A stretch of DNA of 64,000 bases from Paraphysomonas bandaiensis. Lineage: Eukaryota; Chrysophyceae. Within the stretch, counting starts at the first letter, position 1. Every line of letters starts with the position of its first letter. Location: positions 1-64,000 of the forward strand of contig CBFFRP010000034.1 in assembly GCA_965644295.1 (NCBI GenBank). Reading direction: 5' to 3'. Below the pieces are notes generated by a model that ran no database searches, was not told the DNA's origin, and saw only the letters and a program-made list of their open reading frames with translations. Shown here in pieces: positions 62,196 to 64,000 of the stretch. A program made the position numbers and the translations under genes.

Positions 62196-64000
62196 CTACG
62201 GTGGACGAGGCGGCTTCGTCGACAAGAGCTGAGGTAAATCAGACACATCTATTGAAGGAATTACTTGTGGTATATGATTACTTCGTTTTCTGCTCGCCTT
62301 CTTTTTCGTCGACACTGGTGACTTCCAAATAGGCTGAGTCCCTGTAATTGATGATTTATCAGTCCCACTGGGACTAAATCTACCTGTGTCGTATTTGGAA
62401 GGAGAACTTTTAGATCTTGTCGGAGTGTCAAATCTCGGCAGAGTTATGGTTTTCTCTTCCGGTTCGATGAAACCGGATATAACTTTTCGACGGTGAAGTT
62501 CCTTTTTTAAAGCGGGATCTCGAGCACTCTCTTTAGAAACCTCCATAACATCAGTATTACGCGATATTTTAGCTAGTTCCTGAATTTTAGTTTCCTGATC
62601 AGGATTCATATAGTCGCCATGTTTGCAGGTCACAATTGGACTGCATAAACTCCCACAAGAAGAAACACCACATGCCTCATACGTCCCTGTTCGAGAGTGA
62701 GGCCTACTCTGTTTCGCCTTTTCTTCTTCAGCCGAGAGTCGTAGCAACTCTTCAATCTCTTCCGAATGTACAGGTCCTTCTACTAAAATATCATCTTTTG
62801 GGTCCTCATGATTTTTACTAATAGCCCATTGCACATCTGCCACAGCTTGACCTAATCGAAAGTGAATACGAGCAATTTTAGTGAGAGATTCACGCATTCT
62901 AGGCAAATCTTTGCGTACATGGGGCCCTCTCATTCCAATGGCAACATTGTACGTAAAGTCCACGATATCTGCAATACCATCTAATGGAATTTTGTCAACT
63001 TTTCGGACCTCCTTACGAAATATTTCAATGATGTTAAATTGCTTAAATAAATCAAATGTGCTGATAGAATCCTTGGATAAATATCTCAAAACTTTAAGTG
63101 CAGCTAAATACGCCGGGTCATTGCGGGGACATGCCTGGGAATTTAAAATGTTTGCGCAACACTCAACAATTCGAAAATTCGGATGTAATATCATTTGATT
63201 GGCCTCACCAAACTTAGGACTATTGTAATTCGCAGACAGCGCTACTAATTTTAGACAAGATGCAACATCAAGGCGATTCGGATCAATTTCCTCTATATAT
63301 CCAGCTTCAGTACGCTCTCTTCTGTACATAAGTACATCCTCCCCCTCAAGGTGTGGAGTGGTCAAGGCGATACGATCAAGAGCACGTCGGAGAAATCCTT
63401 CAGATAAGCTTATTGCCTTTCCTTGCTCGGTCTTGCATAGGCTCGACATTACATCAAACACAGATCGCGGCAGCTCACGCAGGCCATTTTTGTATATTGT
63501 TTCCTCCGTTAATATCTCACCGACTATATTTAGAGGAGTCGGTAGATGCAGCACAAGAGCGTCGCATAAATTCCATCCACGAAATGCGGCAGCAGTTCCA
63601 GCCGGTGCTTCCGTCAGTCGAGTGAGGAGCTGACACAGATCATCTAGTATGCGCGTAGTGCGTGGGGTGGTACCAAAAGCACGCTGTATCTGGCCCAACA
63701 CCTATTCATACAAACTTATCATCCATATACAAGCAACACACTACAATCACATTTCAACACATACCCGACAAGTAGCTTTCCCAATAGTCTGTGCCAGTTC
63801 CGCAAGTGCCTCATCACCACATTGTGATCGTACAGCCAGAAGACAGCACGTGTATCTCTCAAGAAATTTAACAGATGTCAGAGCGACATGATCCTGTAAG
63901 CTTTTAGTTTTGTCAGGGAGTAACATATTTACGGAATTTGAGAAAGTGTTCAAGAAGTAATTGGCAGCTTGTGCTGCGTGAGACTCACGTATACCAGTCA
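62196..64000 (-). CDS. Unidentified helical (armadillo-like) protein, 3' part
   Basis: Two exons are seen: the last one (about 63701-62196, 501 codons) and one from the right edge to about 63767, joined by an intron with GTATGT donor. The 5' end is beyond base 64000. The first 330 residues seen look like stacked amphipathic helices (for example YLAALKVLRYLSKDSISTFD and PKFGEANQMILHPNFRIVEC), as in ARM/HEAT proteins. The last 170 are Ser/Lys-rich and probably disordered, ending QLLSTKPPRPP. I recognise no named family and no catalytic motif. Confidence 0.6.

Overview
The window is nuclear DNA from a eukaryote, probably a protist; the phylum cannot be fixed from this sequence alone. Genes are AT-rich and closely packed on both strands. 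Most are cut by short GT-AG introns of about 45-150 nt. Intergenic spacers carry microsatellites, and the mobile DNA is eukaryotic: Ty3-like and Copia-like LTR elements and hAT DNA transposons.

Layout. 1-5.6 kb: a nest of retroelements on the minus strand, in which a Ty3-like non-autonomous element (running off the left edge) has inserted into a Copia-type gag-pol gene. 5.6-10.3 kb: a divergent pair of membrane-protein genes, an anoctamin/TMEM16 (minus, 15 exons, 674 aa) and an intronless seven-helix protein (plus) resembling gustatory-receptor-like channels, separated by a TATG microsatellite. 11.8-27.3 kb: a HECT ubiquitin ligase of about 5,086 aa carrying six CUB-like modules, two LamG-like, two MIB/HERC2, one SPRY and one discoidin-like domain. 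23.9-40.5 kb: an apparently exact tandem duplication of 5,514 bp (3' end of the HECT gene plus its downstream hAT remnant). Its second copy is split by a 5,577-bp Ty3-like element with 389-bp LTRs and a CACA target-site duplication.

42.3-59.8 kb: a run of ordinary single-copy genes. They are a triple-PH protein (minus), ZPR1 (plus), a GPATCH4-like G-patch protein (plus), an ankyrin protein (minus), a predicted single-chain Translin-TRAX fusion (plus), a large SAM-methyltransferase-like gene (minus) and a membrane-anchored JmjC/cupin-8 protein (plus). 61.2-61.9 kb: a short hAT-derived element with terminal inverted repeats. 62.2-64 kb: the 3' part of an unidentified helical-protein gene (minus).

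Most interesting points: (1) both halves of the C3PO RNase, Translin and TRAX, appear to be encoded as one 474-aa polypeptide, with six exons whose phases all agree and with the TRAX acidic catalytic residues kept; (2) the giant HECT ligase, whose first LamG domain is interrupted by other modules; (3) a candidate 7TM gustatory-receptor-like channel next to an anoctamin; (4) the recent tandem duplication plus LTR insertion, which may be real or an assembly of two haplotypes. No operon-like coordination between the genes is evident; several are paired divergently around shared promoters.
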